DNA from: Rodentolepis nana
Lineage: Eukaryota > Platyhelminthes > Cestoda > Cyclophyllidea > Hymenolepididae
Assembly (NCBI GenBank): GCA_900617975.1
Contig: UZAE01012210.1
Location: forward strand, 6,032 to 52,316
Direction: 5' to 3'
DNA: 46,285 nucleotides
Shown: piece after piece, positions 35,401 through 45,778 of the stretch
Position numbering within the stretch: the stretch's first letter is position 1
How the letters are laid out: each line of letters opens with the position of its first letter
The notes under the pieces: model-generated
What the model saw: the letters and a program-made list of their open reading frames with translations, nothing else
Database searches by the model: none
Told to the model about the DNA's origin: nothing
Made by a program: the position numbers and the translations under genes

Positions 35401-38266
35401 CGTTTTTCGTTCTCCGAAACCATGTAGACAATCTGTTCGACCCTCTCCGTCGGTTTGCCAGCAGTACCAACGTAAACCGTCGCTGGACGTCTCAAATAGG
35501 ATCTAGCCAATCTTTCCACAGCAGGAGGCATAGTAGCCGTAAACATGACAGTTTGTCGATACTTCTGTTTCGTCGAAAAGTTTGCCAAAAGTTTGTCGTC
35601 CTGTTCTGCTTCTTCAGTATCAGGTTTCTGATTAGTCACCGGGAGGTAACTGAGGATATTGTTAACGTGTGGTTCAAATCCCATGTCAATCATCTTGTCC
35701 GCCTCATCCAATACCACATAGGTGCACTGATTAAGCACGATGTACCGGCTTTCCAGAACATCAACTAATCGGCCAGGGGTACCAATAACAATTTCAGCTC
35801 CCATGCGCAGCTTCAAGGCTTGATCCTCTTTGGATAAGCCTCCAATAACAGCAACGGTTTTAATACCCAAAGGAGCTCCAAATTTCACTGTTTCTTCTTC
35901 AATCTGCTGGGCTAATTCACGAGAGGGGGCCATGATTAGAGCATAAGGGCCCTGTTCTGTATCCTCCATTCTAACCAATTTGGGAAGAGTTTGAATCCAC
36001 GTCAATAAGGGAACAAGGAAGGCGAGAGTTTTACCTGAACCTGTCTCTGCTATTCCAATGATATCTCTATTCTGCAAACCGATTGGAATGGCCTGACGCT
36101 GAATTGCCGTGGGTTCAACATAGCCAACCTTTTCAATAACATCCAACAGATCCTTGTGTATAGTAGACTCCTTCCAGGAACGAATTGGATTGGGAAGGTT
36201 ACCACCCTTCGTGGAAATACCGTAATCCTCACGAAAGATACGCCAATCACGGTAGGTCATTTCTTCGAGAGATTTCTCAGTCCAATGACGATCATCCCAC
36301 TTCTCCCTGGCCTCACGTTTAGCCAAACCGTGAAGACGTTTACTAAAAGATTGTACAAGACACATCAATTAATTGTACATCTTAGAACCGAATAATTAAA
36401 TAAGAAAGACCTTAAATTCAGGCAAACACCAATAACAATTCAAGCCATAGAGAAATTTTTATAGCACACCTATATTATAAATCAACCTCCTCCGTATCTA
36501 CAATACCGAAATCTTTCCTCCTTCCAAGGAGTTATACCTAAATATATTTTGAAATTGTTTAGGTAATACAATTTAGCAAGTATTAAACAATGAAGGACAG
36601 ATGGAATTTATGAGTTAATCGATTCAAAGCGTCTTCCAAAACTTAAGAAAACGCACACCAGAGATAAGATTTGTAAAGTCGATTCTGTTGGACCAAGGTT
36701 TCGCCCAACTTCTAAAGGCTCAAAACAACTGTTCGAAATTCAAGAAAAATTTAGGCAAGCAACTAATCGTTTGAGAGAAAATCGATGGAAGTGAAGAAGT
36801 TAGGCTCAATCGCCATAATGCAATAACCTCTATGGACTAATGTACGGATTCCAACAGTCATGTAACCGCCACCAGTCGTTAGAGGCTAAGCCACTTCCAA
36901 TATAAGAAAAATAGTAAGACTAATATCGAACGCAACAGTACCCATAGTGCTCCATTATTAAGAGCCCAGATCACGAAAGCACGGTTGCTTATGGAATCGA
37001 AATATCTCAATTTTATATATGGAGTTAAATAAAAAGGAAACACATGCAGTAACTGAAACCAATCAGAAAGAAAAAACGAAAATAAGCTACCTTACTTCTA
37101 CAAACTCATGAAATTCAAAATAACGCGTATTCTTAAGCAATTCTTATCAGATTAATTAAAATACCACTTACACTTCTTGCTCTTTCTGAGCGTCTGTGCG
37201 TCGGCTTTCGATCAAGCTAGAATAGAACTTTCCTAGTTCTTTTTTCTGTTGTTTGATGTCAATTCCACCGATATGTCCCCGGCCAAAAAATTGGATCTGA
37301 TGCTTGTCTTTGTAGAGAGGATTGTAATCCTGACTAGTATCTTCATTTGCATCCCAATCAAAGACAAATTTTCTTTCGTTAAGCCGACGGTGACGACGCT
37401 TAGTAAAACGCTTTTGGCCTAAGTAACGTTCTTTGATAGCCTCGGCTTCACGCTCCTTATCAATCTCGAGTGCTTTAGAACCCAAGTCTCCACTACGCCT
37501 ATCCCTTCTACTATCTCTGTTGTCGGGATATCTTCGATCTAACTCATCAATTCGACGTCTGGAACGATAAGAATCGCGGGAATCGTAACGGGAGGAGATA
37601 TCCTCATCTCGATTTTTAGACAGATATTCGATCTGTTTATTTAATTCATTAGCGATCCGGTTTTTCTGTTCCCGAATGGCTGCTTCACGCCTTTGAAGGG
37701 CCAATTTTTCTCGCTCTTCGCGGGAAATAAACTTAGGCTTTGCGAGCTCCGCCTCAGATGCCTCTTTGCGTTGAATAAGCTCCTCAAGAGAAACCGGACC
37801 TTTCGGTTTTTGTGATCCCGATTTCGTTGAATCATCTTTTATTTCCTCACTTTCCTCATCTTTCCTATCAGGTTTAGGCCTTTTCGCTGGAGGTTCAGCA
37901 TATTCACTTCCCTTTTTATCCTTCACAGGACTACAAAATCAACAAATTAATAATTTCTTACGTATCAGATCTACGATGTTTATGACGATCACCCTTGGAG
38001 TCCTTATATTTACCCAATTTTTCCGATTTTGAAGAGCTTTCCGTTTGCTTAGATGCCCGCTTCTCTTCCTTCCTCTTACGTTTTTCTTCCTTACGCTTTT
38101 CCTTTTCTAACTTCTTTTTCTTCTTCTCTAACTTGCGCATCTTTTTTTCCTCCTTGTGCTTACGATACTCTTCATCTGTCATTTCAGATTTATGCTTTCT
38201 TTCTTTGGAAAGAGTCTTTGGTGCATTTTCATCAACCTTATTTTCTGAGGTTTTTACGTCCGGCAT
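32403..38266 (-). CDS. DDX23: DDX23/PRP28 DEAD-box RNA helicase, complete
   Basis: This spliceosomal ATP-dependent helicase releases U1 from the 5' splice site during tri-snRNP integration. Five exons (37962-38266, 37172-37930, 35401-36342, 34293-34576, 32403-32632) give 839 residues; human DDX23 has 820. Residues 1-250 form a charged Lys/Glu/Arg/Ser-rich, RS-like arm. The PRP28 signatures [25 protein letters not shown] and DDRHW follow. Helicase motifs: AIQRQAIP (Q motif), AETGSGKT (about 453-460), [18 protein letters not shown] (567-570), [17 protein letters not shown] and [10 protein letters not shown]. The C-terminus ends [12 protein letters not shown]. Motif Ia has Ser where PTREL is usual. 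Intron 1 is 31 nt; intron 4 (1660 nt) carries a mariner in the same orientation. The ATG at 38266 is preceded at 11 nt by an acceptor-like TTTATATTCAG, which could be a trans-splice site. Confidence 0.97.
32817..33891 (-). pseudogene. Mariner transposase with two in-frame TGA codons
   Basis: From the ATG at 33891 the frame carries the paired DNA-binding helices ([20 protein letters not shown], then ISH-type second helix NVSHTCI). The linker motif is WIPHQL (usually WVPHEL). The DD34D triad follows: Asp in TGDERW, Asp in HHDNARPH, and Asp in [13 protein letters not shown], with exactly 34 residues between the last two. There is no frameshift. Only TGA at 33373-33375 and TGA at 33205-33207 interrupt it. 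The original stop also appears lost, since the frame runs through the left inverted repeat to about 32794. One ambiguous base (N) lies at 33493. It is non-functional as it stands. Confidence 0.93.
32817..34073 (-). mobile_element. Mariner transposon (1257 bp), probably mellifera-type
   Basis: The inverted ends are 32817-32846 (TTAGGTTGGCAACTAAGTCA...) and the complement of 34044-34073 (TTGGGTGGGCAACTAAGTCA...), matching at about 26 of 30 positions. TA flanks both sides (32815-32816, 34074-34075). The interior is a mariner transposase on the minus strand. The terminal sequence resembles the mellifera subfamily from memory. It lies within intron 4 of DDX23, in the same orientation as the gene, and leaves that intron about 400 nt without it. 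Few lesions and well-matched ends suggest a fairly recent arrival. Confidence 0.96.
34577..37171. other. DDX23 introns 2 and 3
   Basis: Intron 3 (34577-35400, 824 nt) and intron 2 (36343-37171, 829 nt) flank the large helicase exon. No mobile element, RNA gene or nested exon was seen. Several plus-strand open frames here and over the exon are antisense shadows. Confidence 0.7.
38255..38266 (-). promoter_or_regulatory. Splice-acceptor-like site just before the DDX23 start
   Basis: On the minus strand GGCTTTATATTCAG is followed after GATTTAGA by ATG. There is no obvious upstream coding exon. Flatworms trans-splice a spliced leader onto part of their mRNAs, so this could be a leader acceptor. 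It could equally be the 3' end of an ordinary 5'-UTR intron. Confidence 0.3.
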
Positions 38267-38921
38267 TCTAAATCCTGAATATAAAGCCACGAAAATTCTA
38301 AAGGCGCGCTCAGTAAACTAGATACTAAAATAGATGATTAGAATACTTCTTTATTCTGTTTAATTCGTCGGATCCAAAAGATGATTTTTCTTTTTTTCAT
38401 TAAATTTTGTTACCAAAGACTAATATTTGCTTTAAAAATGTTGCTCGGAAATTATTCTGATGATTTCTGAATTACGTTTATTTAATTTCAATTAACAAAC
38501 GGACCAAAATAAACATACATACATAATTTCAAAAGCCCAGTGTAATTTTTTCCCATATTAATCTCTATCATAACTCAAAGTACTATAAAATTTCCAAATT
38601 ATTTCGACAGGTAAATTAAAATTATTCATTGAAGCAACATTGTGCAACAGATTACTTACGTATACTTCTTCTATTCACTCAAGCTTTAGAAATTCCTATC
38701 TAAAAGCACAAAATTATCAATCCAATACTTTATTATCATTTCTACCAACGACAATTTCTTAGTTTTTTCCAAAGGCTTGAAATCCCTAAAACCCACATAA
38801 AAACGCCGGACCGTTTCATAATTTACGAAACATCTCTAAAATCATATTTTATTAAAATGGATATTGAAATCAATAGGGACAAACAGAAAAATCAGACCAA
38901 AATTTGCAATTAGTGGAATAA

Positions 38922-40262
38922 TTATTCCATACCAATATCTAAACAGAAATTATTTCGACAGTCATTGTCCTTACGTCGATATTGTGCGGAACACGTTAGC
39001 TTGCCTGAAGAAGAAAACGCAGTTGCGCTAAAACACAAAGAAGCGCTTGCGTGATCAAACATTTCGGAACGTAACAAATGTGATGCCAACCACACAGGAT
39101 GTTGATTAAAGCTGATAGGACTTGTGTGAAGTTCGTTCTCTAAAAGGTTTGTGAATCTAGGCCAGTCGGCCTTCTTGAAGTTCCATGATAGATTAGTTGG
39201 CACTTACGTTGTAATGTTTTTGCTGCCGATGGTAATACTAGCAATGATTGGTTTGTGGCCAGAACCAGGATCGTCAATTATTTTGCGGTGTGTATGTTCG
39301 CTGATGTCGCTTGAAGCCAGTAGTATGTCAGGAGTTGTTCTGGTTCCATTGTAGTGCAAATATGTAACCGGATCATCATTGCTGTAAATAAGTTCTAAGG
39401 GGTTGCTGTTAAGCATTTATTCGATTTCCTTTCCATCTACGTTTATGTTATTATAGCACTATCTGGTGAAATGGGGGTTTAAGTCTCCTAATACTAAAGT
39501 TTTGCGTGAGATGTTCAGTAGATCAAAGTTGGGACTATTCTGCGGGTGGGTTATAGACTGCGTATATCTTGAAGTGGTTTTGACATTTCCAAATATTTAA
39601 TCTGATTATTTCGCATATGTCTTGCGTCGAGCCCATACTCTTGATTAGATCGTAATGCAATGTGAGGCCTTCTTTTACTCTAGTCAGAATTTTACCTGCA
39701 ACTTGACGGTATTTAGGTTGAAGGTACAGAGTGTATCCTGGGAATTGTTGGTATTTGAGTTTGTCATTCGTAAGGTTTACTTCGATGATTGTGAATATGC
39801 CTATATCATGGGTGTGTAGGATTTTCTGGATTTGGATTAGAGGATTAGCATTAATAAACGAAGACTTCTGATTGTCCATTGATTGTGCGCGCATGCGATC
39901 AACGCGTAGGTGATGACGTGTCCCACACCACCAATGAGGTCTACTTCAGTATCAATCCGGCCATGACCCCAGAATATGAGGAAAAAAATTACCTCATACC
40001 TCTATTAGCAGGGATTCAAAATCTTGCTTTTCGATCCATCGAATGGGCTTTTGCAGTTCTGCCACGGCGTTTAGAGCATTTCTTGCCAGCACCCCCCCCC
40101 CCTCTTAATACTAGCCTCACGGGTTGTGATCTGGTGATGGTTGAAAGGGAGTTCGAAGTATAAAATATTGTAATTGCTGTTTTCGTGACAGTTTGCTGTC
40201 AACCTTTTTTGAGGTGGAGCGAGTTCCCGAATTCTGATGTCGCTATTCATAGAGCCAATCAA
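38922..40262 (-). pseudogene. Decayed non-LTR retrotransposon, APE-type endonuclease
   Basis: On the minus strand several pieces in changing frames line up as the endonuclease domain of a jockey/CR1-type LINE. They run as follows. HDIGIFTIIEVNLT and QQFPGYTLY come first, then AGKILTRVKEGL and FKIYAVYNPP (39535-39894). After a frameshift comes TLVLGDLNPHF (about 39470-39500), the catalytic Asp/Asn/His region. Next are TYLHYNGTRTTPDILLAS and GSGHKPIIASI (39204-39416), then the inter-domain motif SWNFKKADWPRF (about 39160-39195). Stops and frameshifts break it. No reverse transcriptase motif follows before DDX23, so the copy is truncated. A stretch at about 39990-40262 may be the preceding part but is not identifiable. 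Confidence 0.82.
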
Positions 40263-40730
40263 TGGCTACCATCATTATCTATGAAGTTATCTGAATTTAA
40301 CTTAATCCGCTCTTTCAAAAGCGTGCCGAGGCGTCACATAAAAGCTCTCAAAAAACACGACGGCTTGGGCGATTTAGTCTATAAGATAGGAGAAGTGTTC
40401 TTTGGACTCTACATAAAATTAAATCCATATCTCATTCTGAGTGCTGTGCTTTTTGATCTTTTCTAAATTTCTTCACATCAGATAAGAACCAGATTGAGTG
40501 TGCTTCAGCAAAATGCTTCACTTTATCCAAAATTCGTCAAACTATTTTCGTTTATCTATGTGTGAAAATTTAACCTCTGAGATGTCTATGAGTGGTTGCG
40601 GTTGCAAAGGCGCAAGCCATTTGGAAGAGGCTGGGGCGATCAATGAACTGTAGCGACAAAGTCACTCGGATTTAGTGAAATATTTTTTTAGTCCAACTCA
40701 AACACCAAAGATATACTGTACAACATTTAA

Positions 40731-41181
40731 ATCAAATGGCACGTTTTTTGATAGTTATCATTAGCCCTTTTAATTGACATCGAACTTCATAGAGGGGAAG
40801 AACATACAAATTCACTAAAAGTCGAGGGGAGGGGGGGGGGAGGAACAGAAGAGGGGTTCACAGTTGTCTAGGAGGCAGACACAAAGGTAGAGAAATAGGT
40901 AAGGTAAGTTGAGTACTGTGGAAGTTGTGAAGGTAGAAAAAAGGCGAGGTGAGTACTGTGGAAGTGGTGAAATATGACATACAGTGGGGTGATGGTAGTT
41001 TGAAGTCAGAGGTATATGACATACAGTGGGGTGATGGTAGTTTGAAGTGAGAAATTATGACATACAGTGGGGTCATGGTAGTTTGAAGTGAGAAGCCAAC
41101 TGCCTCTTTATAGATTTTTGCCGTATGAGTATACGTTTTTCAGGGAGCACCACGTGAAGTTATGTCTACCGCTCACCCCTA
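40731..41181 (+). repeat. Interspersed repeat family, copy 2, internally expanded
   Basis: It starts ATCAAATGGCACG, continues TTATCATTAGCCC and ends with CAGGGAGCACCACGTGAAG and GCTCACCCCT, in the same block order as copies 1, 3 and 4 but on the opposite strand. The middle contains three tandem units of 41-42 bp (each with GACATACAGTGGGGT, 40971-41096) and a 40-bp duplication (GAGTACTGTGGAAGT at 40911 and 40951). This makes it about 150 bp longer than its relatives. The hairpin CGTATGAGTATACG is at 41122-41135. Confidence 0.88.
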
Positions 41182-41962
41182 CTGTACAACGTAATTTGCA
41201 TAAAAGAACTAATGTATAAGCATTGTTCTCAATTATAATGTAGGGAAGATTTAAATAAGTATTAATTTTGTTGACTAGTAAGGCAATTGGTATAGTAATA
41301 GCAATGCAAGTTCAACAGTCACAATGAGCTAGAAGGCGCATGGTTTTCTAATCTTTTAATATTCTAGACTATTAACGCTTGCAGACACAATACAGAGGGT
41401 AAGATTTGGGGGCAGCCTGAGTAGAGATGTATCGGTCTAAACACCTTTGAGTTGTGTTAGTAATATAGTCAGATCACCTATGAACAGAAATGAGAAGTCC
41501 ATGCTATGGGGTATGAAATAACTTAGTCATAAACTGTTCGAGTTACCCACTTGTGATGATACAAATTCTCAGTGCTCTCAACACATGTTGAGCAAAGACG
41601 GGGAAATGTATAATCCCCTGTCGTACTTCAAGAAAACGTCCCACGCTTATAGGTGATAGAAGTCAAGCCTATGTGAGGATGCGTCACCTAGCAAAAATCG
41701 ATATTTTACCCAAAATAAATCTTATATATAACATCCTTTCTTTTAACCGATTTTTTAATTTACCCGAACTTTCTAAATGTTCATTTGGTAAGGAAATATT
41801 AAATATCAATAATCTCAAAGTATTTAATTTTATTTCGAACAGGCATTTAAGGTAGAAAGACGTACAGTATATGGAACAATGAAATCACAATTTGTAAGGT
41901 AGAAAACCAAAGTAAAGTGTCGAGTAAAAACGTGTAAACATCGGGGTTCTATTTGAGCTTGG

Positions 41963-44900
41963 TCAAACTCTCTCAAATGTGCGACGGGAGAGTTCATACC
42001 ACCGTGTCACCACATTTGAATTCGAATCAATAACGGACTGTCTGGGGAGGGTGCACAAGGGGACCACTGCGTCCCCTATTAAGTGTCTAGCACCTATTGT
42101 GTCTAACTGGCGTGCTGTAAAAATGAAACTAGCGTTCTCAAGTTGATTTCGAGGAATGTCAAGTGTGAACTGCAAGGAAAAGTGAGTTGTCAGATTATGA
42201 TGGCACCTTGAACCATGTTAATAGTTAAGAGCTCACAGATTCGTTTAGAACGGGATTGCTGGTTGCAACAACCACCATTCTCTGGTCAAACAGTGGTCTC
42301 GCGGAATCGGCACTAATACGGCCGTCAATAACGAAATTTGTTGTGAGATTTTCACCATTGAGATACTGCAAAAGGGAGCACACAAGTAAGTTCAAGAAAT
42401 CTTGATTAAAAAATATGCCTTTGTCCAATTGAGAAGGGAAAAAGGCATAGTTTTATACGAATTCATTGGACAAATTAAATTTAATAATTAGTTTAAGAGA
42501 AAAATCGCATGAATTCTTTAAAATAGACACGTTCCAGATACTGAGTGAGTAAATTTTTTTCGCCTTGATTTTCAGATCCGTTGTCAGTCGGCAAGGTCAT
42601 GCACTGAGACGCCTATCAAAGCTCATGAGAAGTCTAAAATGACTACCCAACTTCACTTCGCTTTCCCTTTTCCAACCCATAACTTTATCTACATTAGCAA
42701 AAATTTAATCTTTTCCGACGTTTCCTATTTTAATGAAACAATTAATTGGCTCTCTCCTGTCGATCAGCTTGTGGGGAGCGCAACTTTAGCATGACGACCA
42801 AAGCCAAAACGACTAATCGACGTTATTATCAACCAATCAACAGTCAAAATCAGTACACGGTTATCATACCTAAGTCAGAGACCTCCCGACCAATCAAACG
42901 CCAAAGCCAGTAAGTGGTTTTCTTGCAAGAAATTGCATATTATGAATAATTTCCCCGTCTGTAACTGCCTACCCAAATAAGCACTGTCCACGTAATATGT
43001 CTCTATTGCTTCACTGTAGCCTAGCTAATCCTGATAGACTTTCCAAACATGGGAGAAGCTGCCATAGAGATTTCTGAGTATAGTCAAGGCTTATTAGAGT
43101 AGCATTCCACTACAAGCTCCAGAAGCCCGGTCCTTCAGTTAAATGTGCGCAACTTTTGTGAAGTCCTCCCTTAGCTTCAGAAATATCTACTTAAAGTGAT
43201 GTCGTTACTATTCCTGAGTGCTTATCCAATCTCTTTTCTGTGACGCAGATATTTGACAATCAAAGAAAATTGGTTGTCCTGTGAACAAAGCTCCCTTTGA
43301 TTCTCTACAAGCTCCATTTAGGAAATAAAAGCAAAGATGACGTTTCATATTTACTAAAGTCTAACTTTAATTTAAAAATAAAATGTTTGAGCAATGGGAA
43401 TAATTATGGTGCAAATACCTGCTTTCAGGGTTTCTTAAAGGTTGTGTTGAAGCATTCAATAACCTCCAAAAACATAGCTACAATATTTTTGTAGACCAAA
43501 ATAAATTAATACTACTATAAAATAAATTTGGAGTATTGTTTTTAATTTTAATTAGTGCAATTCCAAGTAATAATTTCAAAATCAATCAAAAATAGAAGAT
43601 GAAAAAGAGAAAACGTAACAAATGTACTCCTTGTCATTATAAAAAAGTGATAAACTTAATTGCTCGTACAAAGATCAAAGTATACATTGGTTGCCTATTA
43701 ACCCCATGCTAACCAACTAATCAATTTTTGTTCAGAATTTGAACCACAATTATCACATAAGGGGAGAAAATTTTACTGCATTTTAACTTTGCAATTTTTG
43801 AACCTCTTAATTAAGGGCAGATTAAATGAGCATTGACAAAACCTACCCAATCATGACCCTGATTAACAGTCACATTAAGTCGTTCACAGGAGGCACTCAA
43901 TTGTAAAGTCAATTTAACAGCTTGATAATCGGGGGTTGCCAGCGGCTCCTCTTGAATAAGAGAATATTCAGAATTCTTCGAAAACACGTGATTAGTACTG
44001 GCACCATTGTTGTACATTTCTTCTAATAGAAAAAAAACAAAAGTAGAAGTGAAATCAAAGGCGAATAAGCATTGCCGACATATTTTGTGACTTGACACAT
44101 ACCAAGCGTAGATCCACTTGCTGATTCCGGTCTTACATCCGTCGTTGTTTGGGTCCAAAACTTCACCAATGTCTCATCCTAAATACAAACAAAAACGAAT
44201 CATAAATAACATTCCCCAGAGAAGGCAGACGCAAAGTCACTCAACACAATAATAAGATTTTTGGTTTGACCCGACCCTCGAGTGTAAAATAACCAGCAAA
44301 GGTAATTGCTGTCTCTAACAGTACATATTCCAAATTCAAGGGGATAAAAAGTGAAGTTTAAAGTTATCAACAGTGTGCCCGAAGGTTAGCAGAAAGAACG
44401 ACAGTGTATCTGCCCGACCGACGCAAGTATTACTCCTAAGATTTCCAGTGCCCAATTTCCTCTTATTTTAGATACTTATTAAAGGCAAGGAAGACTAAAA
44501 CGCTATACACTAGAGAGGAATTAATAGTAAGTGATGACATCGGTGCAGTGTGAACCATCTGGTGGATCGTTTAGAAGTACAGGAGCAAATTTTCGCTGGG
44601 TTGAGGGGAAAAGAAATTATCCTATATCCAAAGAACCAGTTCATGCCACACTTATCAACATTACTTTCCCTAGGATGTAACTACACACCCTCTTATCTAA
44701 TTAGTACATTCTATGTTGCCTTTACAGGGGTGCGTGATAGACTTACCTTCACGTGGTGCATCCTGGGAAACGTATAATTATACGGCAAAAAAGTCTATAA
44801 ACAGGCAGTTTACTTCTGACTTTAAATTATCATGACCCGACTGTATGTCACATTCAACCACTTTCACAGTATTCAACTCTCCATACCTTTATCTCCACCG

Positions 44901-45778
44901 AAATGTCTAGCTCTTTTACATTTTTGAATCACTCTTCTGTTACCCCTCTCCACATCCTATGAATTAACTGTTCCTTCCCCTCTGTGAAGCCTGAAGTCAA
45001 CTAAAGGTCTAATGATAACTATCATAAAACATGCCATTCGATATAAATGAATTTCACGTTCACTAATTACCGCAAAATATGATTAACTAAAATTTCAATC
45101 AGCTGAGTTTGAAAAAAATAAGCCAAAGCTAACCTTTGCGTAGAACTGTATGAAATCAATGAGAGCAGTCTTCAATTCATCTAGGAGTTCAGGTGACGAT
45201 GAGGTAGGGATAGAGCAGTTCTTAACTTGGTCGTCCAATTCGGACAAAAGTCGGAGGACTTTTATCGACTTAGGACAATGAGGATTAGCATCCCGAATTT
45301 GCCAAACCATGCGTTGCAAATCGTGTACATCTCTCGTGATTGTATAGCTCATTCGTGCCAAATTCTCATCGCCATCGCTCCCAACACATCCGGCTGGGAA
45401 GATTTCGAACTTGAAGGCAGGCTAGAGAAAGGATATGCGTAAAAAAGAAAGAAAAAATACAAGAAATTATATCTCTACTTAAATAAAATGAGCACCATGC
45501 CAATTCAATGATCGAAATCAATCATTTATAATCAATAGCATAATTGGGGGGGGGGGTTAATCGTGAAGCACAAGGAATAACAAAAATGCGACGATCCGAC
45601 AAATGGTATACTTACACTCCAAAAGGCATATTTATTCTGAATTATGAAAATTCGTTGAAGGGAAAGATGTAAAAAGAAGTTGGAAATGCAAGTCAAGGAG
45701 GGGCAAAAGGTGCTCACCTTAATAAAATGACCATGCCTTGAGATGGTTGAATCAGTAATGGAAATGCTGGCTAATCCA
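41963..45778 (-). CDS. C-terminal part of a C2-domain protein, probably UNC13/BAIAP3 family
   Basis: Six exons (45718-45778, 45134-45421, 44103-44178, 43847-44022, 42237-42365, 41963-42169) join in frame to 311 C-terminal residues; the gene continues past the right edge. An alpha-helical stretch (DVHDLQRMVWQIRDA; SSPELLDELKTALIDFIQFY) leads into DETLVKFWTQTT. This recalls the end of the Munc13 MUN/MHD2 region (SPEL...LYTQTTDTLI). A C2-like domain follows: VKLTLQLSASCERLNVTV, then NPVLNESFTLDIP, ASFIFTARQLDTIGARHLIG and TRWYEL just before the stop. Munc13 proteins prime vesicles for SNARE fusion. The order MUN tail, then C2, then stop supports UNC13/BAIAP3 over synaptotagmins. The C2 lacks most of the usual calcium-binding aspartates. 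Repeat copy 3 sits in the 44179-45133 intron. Confidence 0.55.
42366..43846. other. Intron of the UNC13-like gene, 1481 nt
   Basis: It joins exons ending GHDW and starting YLNGEN in phase 0. It contains two CCAAT boxes (42833 and 42890) but no recognised exon. Since a typical C2 domain has extra residues at this junction, a missed small exon here is possible. Confidence 0.5.
44727..45050 (-). repeat. Interspersed repeat family, copy 3 (intronic)
   Basis: On the minus strand it starts CATTTATATCGAATGGCATG and ends TTTCCCAGGATGCACCACG then GAAGGTAAGTCTATCACGCA. The hairpin CGTATAATTATACG is at 44771-44784. It lies inside the UNC13-like intron 44179-45133 in the sense orientation, so its AAG|GTAAGT end is a potential splice donor in the pre-mRNA. 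Confidence 0.88.

Larger units (their letters stand above)
38267..41962. other. Intergenic region with retroelement debris
   Basis: This is the spacer between the 5' end of DDX23 and the 3' end of the UNC13-like gene. It contains a decayed non-LTR retrotransposon endonuclease (38922-40262), an 11-nt C run (40092-40102) and copy 2 of the repeat family (40731-41181). The stretches 38267-38920 and 41182-41962 show no feature apart from presumed promoter and 3' UTR sequence. Confidence 0.7.

Noticed and set aside
35306..36395. Plus-strand open frames across the DDX23 helicase exon
   Set aside because: Antisense shadows of a strongly coding exon.
40858..41076. Minus-strand repetitive frame (KLPSPHCMSY repeated)
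   Set aside because: A by-product of the 41-42 bp tandem units in repeat copy 2.
5051..42837. Identical 14-mer ATTGGTTGATAATA in two introns (5051-5064, and complement at 42824-42837) as a shared regulatory module
   Set aside because: A 14-base match is expected by chance in a 46-kb AT-rich sequence, and the flanks do not align.
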